A stretch of DNA of 5,831 nt. Origin: Flavipsychrobacter stenotrophus (GTDB lineage: Bacteria; Bacteroidota; Bacteroidia; Chitinophagales; Chitinophagaceae). Below are positions 1-5,831 of this stretch, one piece after another (the first letter of the stretch is position 1; every line of letters starts with the position of its first letter). A program made the translations under genes and the position numbers. Below the pieces are notes generated by a model. It was given only the letters and a program-made list of their open reading frames with translations, searched no databases and was not told the DNA's origin. The stretch spans positions 1 through 5,831 of the forward strand of contig CANBQQ010000223.1 in NCBI GenBank assembly GCA_947371715.1, in the 5' to 3' direction.

Positions 1-703
1 TGACCTCCATACAGAAATCGAGGTACGACTTCAGCCCTGCGCTGAACTTATTCATATTACCCTGGTTCACAGAGTAAATCTTACCATTTTCAGGGCATTT
101 TATGTTAGGGTGAGACAAGCAGAACTCTCCGATCGACGGTTCCAATGTAAAACCGTTCACGCTCAGTTTCGTAGCATATACCATCATGGTACTTGAACCA
201 TAGATAATGTAACCTGCGGCCATCAGCATATTGCCCGGCTGCAGAAAATCTGCCTCAGTGCAAGGCTTGCCCAACTCACTTACGCGGCGGTAAATAGAGA
301 ATATAGTACCTATAGATGCGTTGACATCTATATTAGATGAACCATCCAATGGATCGAATAATACTACATACTTAGAGTTGGCTGAGAAGGTATCCTCATA
401 AGAAACGTGGTCATCATTTTCCTCAGATGCAATACCCGCGCAGTCAGTACTGTTCTTTAAAACATGTATCAGCGTTTCATCCGCTATCACATCCAGCTTC
501 ATCTGCTCTTCACCTTGTATGTTAGATGTGCCTTGCTTGCCCAATATATCAGACAAACCAGCCTTACGTACCTGCTTGTTAATTATCTTACCTGCCAGTG
601 CTATGTCGCGCAGCAAAGAAGACAGTTCACCCGTAGCCTGTGGAAATTTCCTCGTTTCCTGGATAGTAAATTCATCCAGTGTTATCAGTTGTCCTTGTAG
701 CAT
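1..703 (-). CDS. fbp: Fructose-1,6-bisphosphatase class I, partial (C-terminus beyond left edge)
   Basis: Hydrolyses fructose 1,6-bisphosphate to fructose 6-phosphate and phosphate, the committed cytosolic step of gluconeogenesis. My translation of the minus strand gives 234 residues of a family usually about 330-340 long, with no internal stop. The N-terminal part has the class I pattern FPQATGELSSLLRDIALAGK at 20-39. The metal-binding acidic pair is at E94-E95 in ASEEN, and the signature FDPLDGSSNID at 116-126 carries D117, L119 and D120, which correspond to the Mg2+ ligands of the E. coli enzyme. YSVNQGN at 210-216 matches the substrate-side loop. The remaining active-site residues lie outside the window. 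An in-frame TAA at 710-712 makes the ATG at 701-703 the most upstream possible start. AGGAG (726-730 on this strand) lies 22 bp before the ATG, rather far for a Shine-Dalgarno site. The gene is transcribed away from the lipoprotein gene at 857. The truncation is only the window edge. Confidence 0.96.
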   Translation of the reverse strand, partial: MLQGQLITLDEFTIQETRKFPQATGELSSLLRDIALAGKIINKQVRKAGLSDILGKQGTSNIQGEEQMKLDVIADETLIHVLKNSTDCAGIASEENDDHVSYEDTFSANSKYVVLFDPLDGSSNIDVNASIGTIFSIYRRVSELGKPCTEADFLQPGNMLMAAGYIIYGSSTMMVYATKLSVNGFTLEPSIGEFCLSHPNIKCPENGKIYSVNQGNMNKFSAGLKSYLDFCMEV

Positions 704-730
704 TATAGTTTATATTATTTCTTTTCTCCT

Positions 731-738
731 CAAAATTA
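731..738 (-). promoter_or_regulatory. Candidate -7 element for fbp
   Basis: On the minus strand this reads TAATTTTG, an exact match to the Bacteroidota primary-sigma -7 consensus TAnnTTTG. It would place transcription start near 725, about 22 nt ahead of the fbp ATG. I see no TTTG-like -33 element at the expected distance upstream, so support rests on the -7 box and its position. A near miss, TATTATTTG with one extra base between the halves, lies at 750-758 on the same strand and is an alternative. Confidence 0.4.
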
Positions 739-780
739 ATAAAATTGCCCAAATAATAGGTATGAATGGCCGAATATACC

Positions 781-809
781 GTTGGTTCTGCATTGCTTCC
801 GTATTTTTG
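781..809 (+). promoter_or_regulatory. Candidate promoter for the 857-1585 lipoprotein gene
   Basis: TATTTTTG at 802-809 matches the Bacteroidota -7 consensus TAnnTTTG exactly. GTTG at 781-784, 17 bp upstream, is a one-mismatch version of the -33 element TTTG. Transcription would begin around 815 and leave a leader of roughly 40 nt before the ATG at 857. If it is real, a small hydrophobic reading frame starting at 762 would be mostly outside the transcript. Confidence 0.5.
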
Positions 810-856
810 ACTGCGAGTTCCATATCCGGCATTATTTTTTACCACTGGTCTTTTAA

Positions 857-1585
857 ATGATACACACTTTTCTCAAAAACCTTTTACCGGCAGTTATACT
901 TATATGCTCGTTCAGCAGTTGCCTGGTGCTGAAGGAGAATGCCAAATACAATTTTAACGACGGCGAATACAGCACCAAAAGGTTCTCCAGCGAAAAGGTC
1001 TATGTGCTGCACATAGATGAAGATACTATTGCAGTATTCCCGATTCAGGAATTTAAGGATTCAACTGCTATCATTACCAGCAAGAGGGTAAACTATACCA
1101 GTATGCAACGCAGGTTTAAAGACAAAAAGCTGCAACATAACTTTTACAAACCTTCTTTCGACTTTGATGTGATGACCATACCCCTGAAGTATAGGCCGGC
1201 AACAGCCAACATACCTAACCAATTGGTTACTAACTTCAATGGGGCACTGTTTGGTGGCTACCGTATTGATGAATATAAACTAAAATACAGGCGCACTCCC
1301 CTCAACATCTACAAACAAACATCAAAACATTTTGGTTACAGCGGCGGTCTATTTGTTGGACTAGGTAGCGCATTAATAAATCCATGGGTGATCACAGATC
1401 CTCATTTCGACCTGGAATATGAAGGCGTCACACTCATATCAGGTATCGCTGCAAATGTGGCTATGGACAAAATATCATTCGGAATCGCCTTCGGCTTCGA
1501 TCATCTTCTTGATAAAAATGCCGGCGACTGGATTTACCAGGGAAAGCCATCGATTGGATTTACGCTGGGGCTCGATCTGTATTAA
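857..1585 (+). CDS. Predicted lipoprotein with C-terminal membrane-strand-like region, unknown function
   Basis: I do not recognise a named family. The 242-residue product begins with a lipoprotein-type signal: K7, a hydrophobic run at 9-19, and a lipobox F19-S20-S21 before C22, so the likely mature N-terminus is lipidated C22. No classic Bacteroidota surface-export acidic motif follows the cysteine. Residues 35-80 look like a small beta domain (DGEYSTKRF, then VYVLHIDEDTIAVFPI). A conserved-looking centre FDFDVMTIPLKYRP is at 101-114. From about 159 onward the chain alternates hydrophobic and polar residues and is rich in glycine (GGLFVGLGSAL, ISFGIAFGFDHLLDKN, WIYQGKPSIGFTLGLDLY), ending in an aromatic residue as outer-membrane beta-strands often do. 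My impression is of a conserved hypothetical protein of Chitinophagia-type genomes, probably in the outer membrane or periplasm. The ATG at 857 is chosen because the signal peptide starts there. It stands alone, divergent from fbp and convergent with nnr. Confidence 0.85.
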   Translation: MIHTFLKNLLPAVILICSFSSCLVLKENAKYNFNDGEYSTKRFSSEKVYVLHIDEDTIAVFPIQEFKDSTAIITSKRVNYTSMQRRFKDKKLQHNFYKPSFDFDVMTIPLKYRPATANIPNQLVTNFNGALFGGYRIDEYKLKYRRTPLNIYKQTSKHFGYSGGLFVGLGSALINPWVITDPHFDLEYEGVTLISGIAANVAMDKISFGIAFGFDHLLDKNAGDWIYQGKPSIGFTLGLDLY

Positions 1586-1634
1586 AGCAGAAGTGAAAAC
1601 CAAAAAGTGATCGCCAATACACCTTGTTATTTTC

Positions 1635-1667
1635 AGATTTGACAACTTTTTAAAAGTTGTCAAATCT
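1635..1667. terminator. Perfect 33-bp palindrome between convergent genes, probable bidirectional terminator
   Basis: The arm AGATTTGACAACTTTT at 1635-1650 is repeated as its exact inverted complement at 1652-1667, with one T (1651) at the centre. As RNA it would fold into a strong hairpin of about 14 pairs with a small A/U loop from either strand. It lies 50 bp past the lipoprotein stop and 29 bp past the nnr stop, in the 110-bp convergent gap, where a shared terminator is expected. No U-tract follows the stem on either side, so it is not a canonical intrinsic terminator. A binding site for a dimeric protein or a dispersed palindromic repeat are alternatives. Confidence 0.6.
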
Positions 1668-1695
1668 CCACAACCAACACCCATAGCTGGAATAT

Positions 1696-3198
1696 CTATT
1701 GCAACGACAAAAATGCCTTCCCTAAATAATCAATGATATCACCTGCTATCATTGCCTCTTCCGACAATTCTTTTGCAGCAAGGTCACCGGCTGTACCATG
1801 CAGGTATACACCCAGCATTGCCGCTGCCTGTGGCTCATACCCTTGTGCCAGCAGCCCGGTAATGATACCGGTGAGCACATCACCGGCGCCACCGGTAGCC
1901 ATGCCTGCATTGCCTGTCATATTATACCAGCATTCGCCTTCTGTATTGATGATAGCCGTATGATGGCCTTTAAGCACTATGTTTATATTATACCGCATGG
2001 CGTGGATCCGGGCATTGTCTACCTGTATCATGCTATTGGTATTCTCACCAAACAAACGGCCAAATTCTTTCGGGTGTGGGGTAAGAATAGAGTTCTTAGG
2101 CAATTTAACCAACAGGTCGCTATGCCTGCCTATTATGTTCAATGCATCTGCATCCAGTACCACCGGTTGCTTGCAATCTTCCAGAAAGTCAGATAAAGCG
2201 CGAACGCTATCAGAAGTTGTGCCCATGCCAGGCCCAATGCCTATTGCCGTGTACTTATCCCAGTTCTGTATAGCGTCAACCGCCTCACGGCCACTGGTCA
2301 GGCACATGGCCTCCGGTATACATGATTGCATGACCTGGTAACCCGACTCAGGTACGAGCGCACTAACCAACCCTGCCCCACTGCGCAACGCCGCTCTTGA
2401 TGACAGCACTATTGCGCCTGTCTTCCCATGCGCACCACCACATAGTAGTACACTACCATAAGTACCTTTGTGAGCAAATCTGTTCCTCGGCTTGTAAAAC
2501 GCCAATATATCTTCCCGCTCCAGCGTGCGGTAATTGGTATGGGTGGTATCAATAAAAGTCTTGTCCAGCCTTATATCCAGCACATGTATATTACCCGCCG
2601 CTGGTGCGGTTTCGGGATGTAAAAAACTGCGCTTATAAAATTGAAACGTCAGGGTATCTTGTACATATAAAATAGCAGCATCCCTGTCGCTTACAATATC
2701 CGCTGCCATGCCGCTGGGTAAATCTATGGCCAGCTTGCGGTTGGGCATCTTGTTGATCCGCTCAATAAATGCAGCTACCCAGCCCGATGCAGGCCTGCTC
2801 AAACCTGTACCCAGTATAGCATCTATGATCACCACATGAGGTGGCAGATCGCTCAGAAAAGTATCCGGCTCTACTACTGTAACCAGCTGCTCATTTACCT
2901 GCTTCAGTTTCTGAAAATTGGTAGCGCAGTCGGCAGATAGTTCATTGCCAAAATTCAACAGAAATGCCTTTACACCGTATGACCGCAAATGCAGCATCCG
3001 GGCTATTGCCAGCCCATCGCCTCCATTGTTCCCCGGCCCGCAGAGTATTATGAATAATGTCTCCTTAGGGAAACTTGCCTTCAGCCAGTCAGCACACTTA
3101 TTCGCAGCCCGCTCCATCAGATCTATTGAGCGGATACCGGATACTTTTATGGTTTGCTCATCGCATTCCCTTATCTGTGCTGAGGTGAAGATTTTCAT
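1696..3198 (-). CDS. nnr: Bifunctional NAD(P)H-hydrate epimerase / ADP-dependent NAD(P)H-hydrate dehydratase
   Basis: Repairs hydrated NADH and NADPH (NADHX, NADPHX). The N-terminal YjeF_N domain interconverts the R and S epimers, and the C-terminal ribokinase-like domain dehydrates the S form using ADP. The 500-residue length is normal for the fused form. Epimerase domain, about 1-215: CGPGNNGGDG at 53-62, D126 in IIDAILGTG, and KLAIDLPSG at 155-163. Dehydratase domain, about 225-500: KGTYG at 244-248, GIGPGMG at 320-326, LDADALN at 348-354, TPHPKEF at 373-379, LKG at 409-411, and the nucleotide/catalytic loop GNAGMATGGAGDVLTG at 429-444 with the expected catalytic D440. No key residue appears to be missing. 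An in-frame TAA at 3226-3228 and the typical YjeF start MKIFTSAQIRECDE support the ATG at 3196-3198. No Shine-Dalgarno site is evident. A weak -7-like TACCTTG lies at 3218-3224 on this strand, one T short of consensus. The gene is probably transcribed alone. Confidence 0.97.
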   Translation of the reverse strand: MKIFTSAQIRECDEQTIKVSGIRSIDLMERAANKCADWLKASFPKETLFIILCGPGNNGGDGLAIARMLHLRSYGVKAFLLNFGNELSADCATNFQKLKQVNEQLVTVVEPDTFLSDLPPHVVIIDAILGTGLSRPASGWVAAFIERINKMPNRKLAIDLPSGMAADIVSDRDAAILYVQDTLTFQFYKRSFLHPETAPAAGNIHVLDIRLDKTFIDTTHTNYRTLEREDILAFYKPRNRFAHKGTYGSVLLCGGAHGKTGAIVLSSRAALRSGAGLVSALVPESGYQVMQSCIPEAMCLTSGREAVDAIQNWDKYTAIGIGPGMGTTSDSVRALSDFLEDCKQPVVLDADALNIIGRHSDLLVKLPKNSILTPHPKEFGRLFGENTNSMIQVDNARIHAMRYNINIVLKGHHTAIINTEGECWYNMTGNAGMATGGAGDVLTGIITGLLAQGYEPQAAAMLGVYLHGTAGDLAAKELSEEAMIAGDIIDYLGKAFLSLQ

Positions 3199-3307
3199 GG
3201 TACTAAAATAGTGTATGCAAGGTATTTAATGTTCTTATGATTTTGTAAAGATTTTAGCACGCTGCATATACCATTACCCTGCCCGGACGACATATAAGTG
3301 CTCTTTT

Positions 3308-3337
3308 TTTGCATCATCAATATATTTAGTAGCTTTA
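3308..3337 (+). promoter_or_regulatory. Candidate promoter for the 3370-3969 lipoprotein gene
   Basis: TTTG at 3308-3311, at the end of a T-run, matches the -33 element. After 18 bp comes TAGCTTTA at 3330-3337, which matches TAnnTTTG in all but the last base. Start of transcription would fall near 3343, giving a leader of about 27 nt. An overlapping alternative -7 box, TATATTTA at 3321-3328, lacks a properly spaced -33 element. The rest of the 171-bp divergent gap from 3199 to 3369 shows no other structure I can support. Confidence 0.5.
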
Positions 3338-3369
3338 TGCTTCAAATTACAAGAAACTTATTTTAGTAT

Positions 3370-3969
3370 ATGAGAAGATCGCTACTGCTCTTATTGGCCT
3401 TATTTTCAATTTTAATTGCCTGTAATAAGACTCCTGACCCTCAGTTAGACGTTATTACGATGCTTCGAACGGGAAGATGGCACATTACATCGGGCACAGT
3501 TACAATGAGAGGCCCGAATGGCGTAAAAGCAGCGCAGACCTATTATCCTAACCTCAGGAAACAATACCTGCGTGATGATGAAATTCGTTTCGATTCTTCG
3601 GGCTATGCTTTTGTGTACAACAATAGCAAGCGCTCTGATGCAGGCGATCCGGATTCTGTTGGCTTTAACTACGTCATCAAAAACAACGATGCCAATTTCG
3701 ATTTCTTCAATGCATATAAGATCATAGATTCTGTAGCCCAGATAATTTATCCTGACGCAGCAGGCCCAAACAATTATAGCGCCCGCTATGATACTGCAGT
3801 ATCGCATGTAAAAGATATCAGAAATGGTAAGTTAAGTAATGTGTCTGAAACTTCATTTACAATAGAATACTCATTGATAGGCCAGTACAACGATACTACT
3901 TTAGCGCATTGGACAACGCCGATATTGCGTCCCGATACGTTCATATTCAACGTCACATACGGCCATTAA
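3370..3969 (+). CDS. Predicted lipoprotein, possibly lipocalin-like, unknown function
   Basis: The 199-residue product starts with two arginines and a leucine-rich hydrophobic stretch (5-16), followed by lipobox L15-I16-A17-C18, a clear signal-peptidase II site. The mature protein would be a lipid-anchored envelope protein of about 180 residues. It has no transmembrane segment, repeat or catalytic motif that I recognise. The pattern GRWHITSGTV at 35-44, DDEIRFDSSGYAFVY at 69-83 and NVSETSFTIEYS at 157-168 resembles the small lipocalin-like lipoproteins common in Bacteroidota, which open with a G-x-W strand and close with strands of the type seen at 157-168. This is a resemblance by eye, not an established assignment. 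The ATG at 3370 is well placed directly before the signal peptide. The gene has its own promoter candidate upstream and a strong terminator 19 bp after the stop, so it appears monocistronic. Confidence 0.85.
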   Translation: MRRSLLLLLALFSILIACNKTPDPQLDVITMLRTGRWHITSGTVTMRGPNGVKAAQTYYPNLRKQYLRDDEIRFDSSGYAFVYNNSKRSDAGDPDSVGFNYVIKNNDANFDFFNAYKIIDSVAQIIYPDAAGPNNYSARYDTAVSHVKDIRNGKLSNVSETSFTIEYSLIGQYNDTTLAHWTTPILRPDTFIFNVTYGH

Positions 3970-3988
3970 AAATATAATAAGCGACAGG

Positions 3989-4020
3989 AAAACCACCAGC
4001 CCTGCGCCGGTGGTTTTTTT
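3989..4020 (+). terminator. Rho-independent terminator after the 3370-3969 gene
   Basis: AAAACCACC at 3989-3997 pairs exactly with GGTGGTTTT at 4009-4017. Beyond an A-C mismatch, the stem continues with G3999-C4007 and C4000-G4006 around a five-base loop. The seven-T run at 4014-4020 gives the U-tract. It begins 19 bp after the TAA of the lipoprotein gene and lies just upstream of the thrS promoter, so it insulates thrS from read-through. Confidence 0.9.
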
Positions 4021-4032
4021 ATAAGAGGATTT

Positions 4033-4060
4033 TTTCACCCTCATATAGTTCGTACCTTTG
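4033..4060 (+). promoter_or_regulatory. Candidate promoter for thrS
   Basis: TACCTTTG at 4053-4060 matches the Bacteroidota -7 consensus exactly. TTTC at 4033-4036, 16 bp upstream, is a one-mismatch -33 element. Transcription would start around 4066, leaving a leader of only about 18 nt. That is too short for a T-box riboswitch or for the tRNA-like operator hairpins by which E. coli ThrRS represses its own translation, so neither control seems to operate here. No Shine-Dalgarno sequence precedes the ATG. Confidence 0.6.
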
Positions 4061-4083
4061 CAACCTTTATAAGCACAATTTTT

Positions 4084-5831
4084 ATGATACAAATTACTTT
4101 ACCCGATGGCGCGGTACGCGAATATGAAGCAGGCGTTTCAGCGGGAGATATAGCAAAATCAATAAGTGAAGGCCTGGCGCGTAAGGTGCTGGCGGCAGAA
4201 GTTAATGGCGAAGTATGGGATGCTTCCCGCCCCATTAATTCCAATGCTACGCTGAAATTATTGACATGGGATAACAAAGAAGGTAAATCTACCTTCTGGC
4301 ACTCTTCTGCTCACCTTATGGCTGAGGCATTGGAAGCTATTTACCCGGGTGTAAAGCTCGGTATTGGCCCCGCCATCGAAACAGGCTTCTATTATGATAT
4401 AGACCTGGGCGATCGCAGCATTACAGAAGAAGATCTGAAGAAGATCGAAAATAAGATGAAGGAATTGGCAGGCACCAAGTCTGAGTACGTTCGTAAAGAC
4501 GTATCTAAGGCTGATGCAGTAAGCTACTTCACCGAAAAACAGGACCAATACAAACTGGAATTGATCGACGGTCTGGATGATGGCAGCATTACCTTCTACA
4601 CACAAGGTGGCTTTACCGATCTGTGCCGTGGACCGCACATCCCTAACACCGGTTTCATTAAAGCTGTTAAGCTTACCAACATTGCCGGTGCATATTGGAG
4701 AGGTAATGAAAAGAACAAAATGCTTACCCGTATCTACGGTGTTACTTATCCTAACCAGAAGGAACTGGATGAGTATATATTGCTGATGGAAGAAGCCAAG
4801 AAGCGCGACCACCGCAAGTTGGGCAAGGAGCTGGAATTGTTTACCTTCTCAGAAAAAGTTGGTAGCGGTTTAGCGTTATGGCTGCCTAACGGTGCTATGC
4901 TTCGCGAAAGATTGCAGCAGTTTTTACAGAAAGCGCAGTTGGAAACCGGTTATCTTCCGGTTATCACTCCACACATAGGTAGCAAGCAATTGTATGTAAC
5001 TTCAGGCCACTGGGAGAAATATGGCAAGGATAGTTTCCGACCGATCACTACTCCGCAGGAAGGTGAAGAATTCATGCTGAAACCAATGAACTGCCCGCAC
5101 CACTGCGAGATATACAAATCGTCACCTAAGTCTTATAAAGACCTTCCTTACCGTCTTGCTGAGTTTGGTACAGTGTACCGTTATGAGCAGAGTGGCGAGT
5201 TGCACGGCCTTACCCGTGTTCGTGGCTTTACTCAAGATGATGCCCACTTGTTCTGCACACCTGAGCAGGTAAAAGATGAATTCAAAAAAGTAATTGACCT
5301 GGTACTGTTCGTATTCGAATCACTTGGCTTCACAGAATATACTGCACAGATATCTCTGCGCGATCAGGAAGACCGCAGTAAGTATATAGGCAGCGAAGAA
5401 AACTGGGAAACTTCTGAGAATGCGATCATTGAAGCAGCCGCAGAAAAGGGCCTGAAGACTGTTACAGAGTACGGCGAAGCCGCATTCTATGGCCCTAAGC
5501 TCGACTTTATGGTGAAGGATGCCCTGGGCCGTAAATGGCAGCTGGGTACCATACAGGTAGATTATAACCTGCCTGAACGCTTTGAACTGGAATATGTAGA
5601 CAGCGACAATACCCGTAAGCGCCCTGTAATGATACACCGTGCGCCATTCGGTTCTATGGAGCGTTTCATAGCAGTATTACTGGAGCATTGCGCAGGTAAC
5701 CTGCCTTTCTGGCTGGCACCGCTGCAGGTAAAGGTTTTGCCTATCAGCGATAAATACAACGAATACGCTGAAAGCGTTATTGCGGCATTAAGGTCTGAAG
5801 ACATACGCGCTACAATAGACGACAGAAGCGA
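4084..5831 (+). CDS. thrS: Threonyl-tRNA synthetase, partial (C-terminus beyond right edge)
   Basis: Class II aminoacyl-tRNA synthetase that charges tRNA-Thr with threonine in the cytosol. The window holds 582 of roughly 645 residues. Domains in order: TGS (about 1-60); editing domain, with zinc-site residues H73 and H77 in HSSAHLMAEA and C181 and H185 in CRGPH, which removes mischarged serine; catalytic core (about 240-535); and the start of the anticodon-binding domain from about 545 (LAPLQVKVLPISDKY). In the core, the zinc ligands that select threonine are C337 (MNCPHHC), H388 (TQDDAH) and H518 (HRAPFGSMERF), matching E. coli C334, H385 and H511. Motif 2 arginine is R366 in RYEQSGELHG, and motif 3 arginine is R527. 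All expected catalytic and editing residues seen so far are present. The ATG at 4084 puts H73/H77 at the same numbers as in E. coli, which supports this start. Downstream neighbours are often infC, rpmI and rplT, but they lie outside the window. Confidence 0.98.
   Translation, partial: MIQITLPDGAVREYEAGVSAGDIAKSISEGLARKVLAAEVNGEVWDASRPINSNATLKLLTWDNKEGKSTFWHSSAHLMAEALEAIYPGVKLGIGPAIETGFYYDIDLGDRSITEEDLKKIENKMKELAGTKSEYVRKDVSKADAVSYFTEKQDQYKLELIDGLDDGSITFYTQGGFTDLCRGPHIPNTGFIKAVKLTNIAGAYWRGNEKNKMLTRIYGVTYPNQKELDEYILLMEEAKKRDHRKLGKELELFTFSEKVGSGLALWLPNGAMLRERLQQFLQKAQLETGYLPVITPHIGSKQLYVTSGHWEKYGKDSFRPITTPQEGEEFMLKPMNCPHHCEIYKSSPKSYKDLPYRLAEFGTVYRYEQSGELHGLTRVRGFTQDDAHLFCTPEQVKDEFKKVIDLVLFVFESLGFTEYTAQISLRDQEDRSKYIGSEENWETSENAIIEAAAEKGLKTVTEYGEAAFYGPKLDFMVKDALGRKWQLGTIQVDYNLPERFELEYVDSDNTRKRPVMIHRAPFGSMERFIAVLLEHCAGNLPFWLAPLQVKVLPISDKYNEYAESVIAALRSEDIRATIDDRS

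Noticed and set aside
136..156. Six-base inverted repeat ACGGTT/AACCGT inside fbp
   Set aside because: Short arms with a 9-base loop within a coding region are expected by chance, and there is no adjacent T-run.
464..860. Two plus-strand reading frames opposite the start of fbp (464-700 and 519-860)
   Set aside because: They lie mainly antisense to a clearly coding fbp with conserved active-site motifs, and their predicted peptides show no domain pattern. Only the tail from 762 is outside fbp, and it is discussed as a finding.
1733..2341. Three overlapping plus-strand reading frames opposite nnr
   Set aside because: They are antisense to the conserved dehydratase domain, including its nucleotide loop. 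Their existence reflects nnr codon composition, and the peptides are low in recognisable structure.
3199..3369. Possible structured RNA or riboswitch in the divergent gap between nnr and the 3370 gene
   Set aside because: No long stem, tRNA-like cloverleaf or recognisable riboswitch core is visible, and the likely leader of the plus-strand gene is only about 27 nt.
3445..3807. A 120-aa minus-strand reading frame opposite the second lipoprotein gene
   Set aside because: The plus-strand frame has a signal peptide, lipobox, promoter and terminator. The minus-strand frame has none of these.
4258..4812. A 184-aa minus-strand reading frame opposite thrS
   Set aside because: It mirrors the editing domain of thrS, whose zinc-site residues are all in frame on the plus strand. 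It has no promoter or domain support.
1..5831. A new defence, mobile or biosynthetic system
   Set aside because: Three of five genes are housekeeping enzymes with intact motifs, the others are isolated lipoproteins, and there are no transposases, integrases, terminal repeats, spacer arrays or operon-like clusters of unknown genes.

Overview
The window looks like an ordinary chromosomal segment of a Bacteroidota bacterium, probably in or near Chitinophagia. Three things point there. Several genes are preceded by the Bacteroidota-type -7 element TAnnTTTG. Shine-Dalgarno sequences are weak or absent. Two unknown lipoproteins have the look common in that phylum, and isoleucine codon ATA is used freely. 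The phylum call is fairly safe; the family call is inference.

Layout from left to right: a class I fructose-1,6-bisphosphatase (fbp, minus strand) runs off the left edge with its C-terminal third missing. A divergent gap of about 150 bp with a candidate promoter for each side separates it from a plus-strand 242-aa predicted lipoprotein of unknown function. That gene converges on a minus-strand bifunctional NAD(P)H-hydrate repair enzyme (nnr), and a perfect 33-bp palindrome lies between them. A second divergent gap leads to a plus-strand 199-aa predicted lipoprotein that ends in a textbook intrinsic terminator. Last is threonyl-tRNA synthetase (thrS, plus strand), which has its own promoter and runs off the right edge inside the anticodon-binding domain.

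The genes do not form an operon or pathway. Each has its own promoter candidate or is separated from its neighbours by opposite orientation or a terminator. The functions are gluconeogenesis, nicotinamide cofactor repair, threonine tRNA charging and two uncharacterised envelope proteins. No tRNA, rRNA, CRISPR array, insertion sequence, phage gene or defence system is visible, and no gap between genes exceeds 300 bp. I found no convincing new biological system. The most notable items are the intergenic palindrome, the consistent promoter set and the two unknown lipoproteins.
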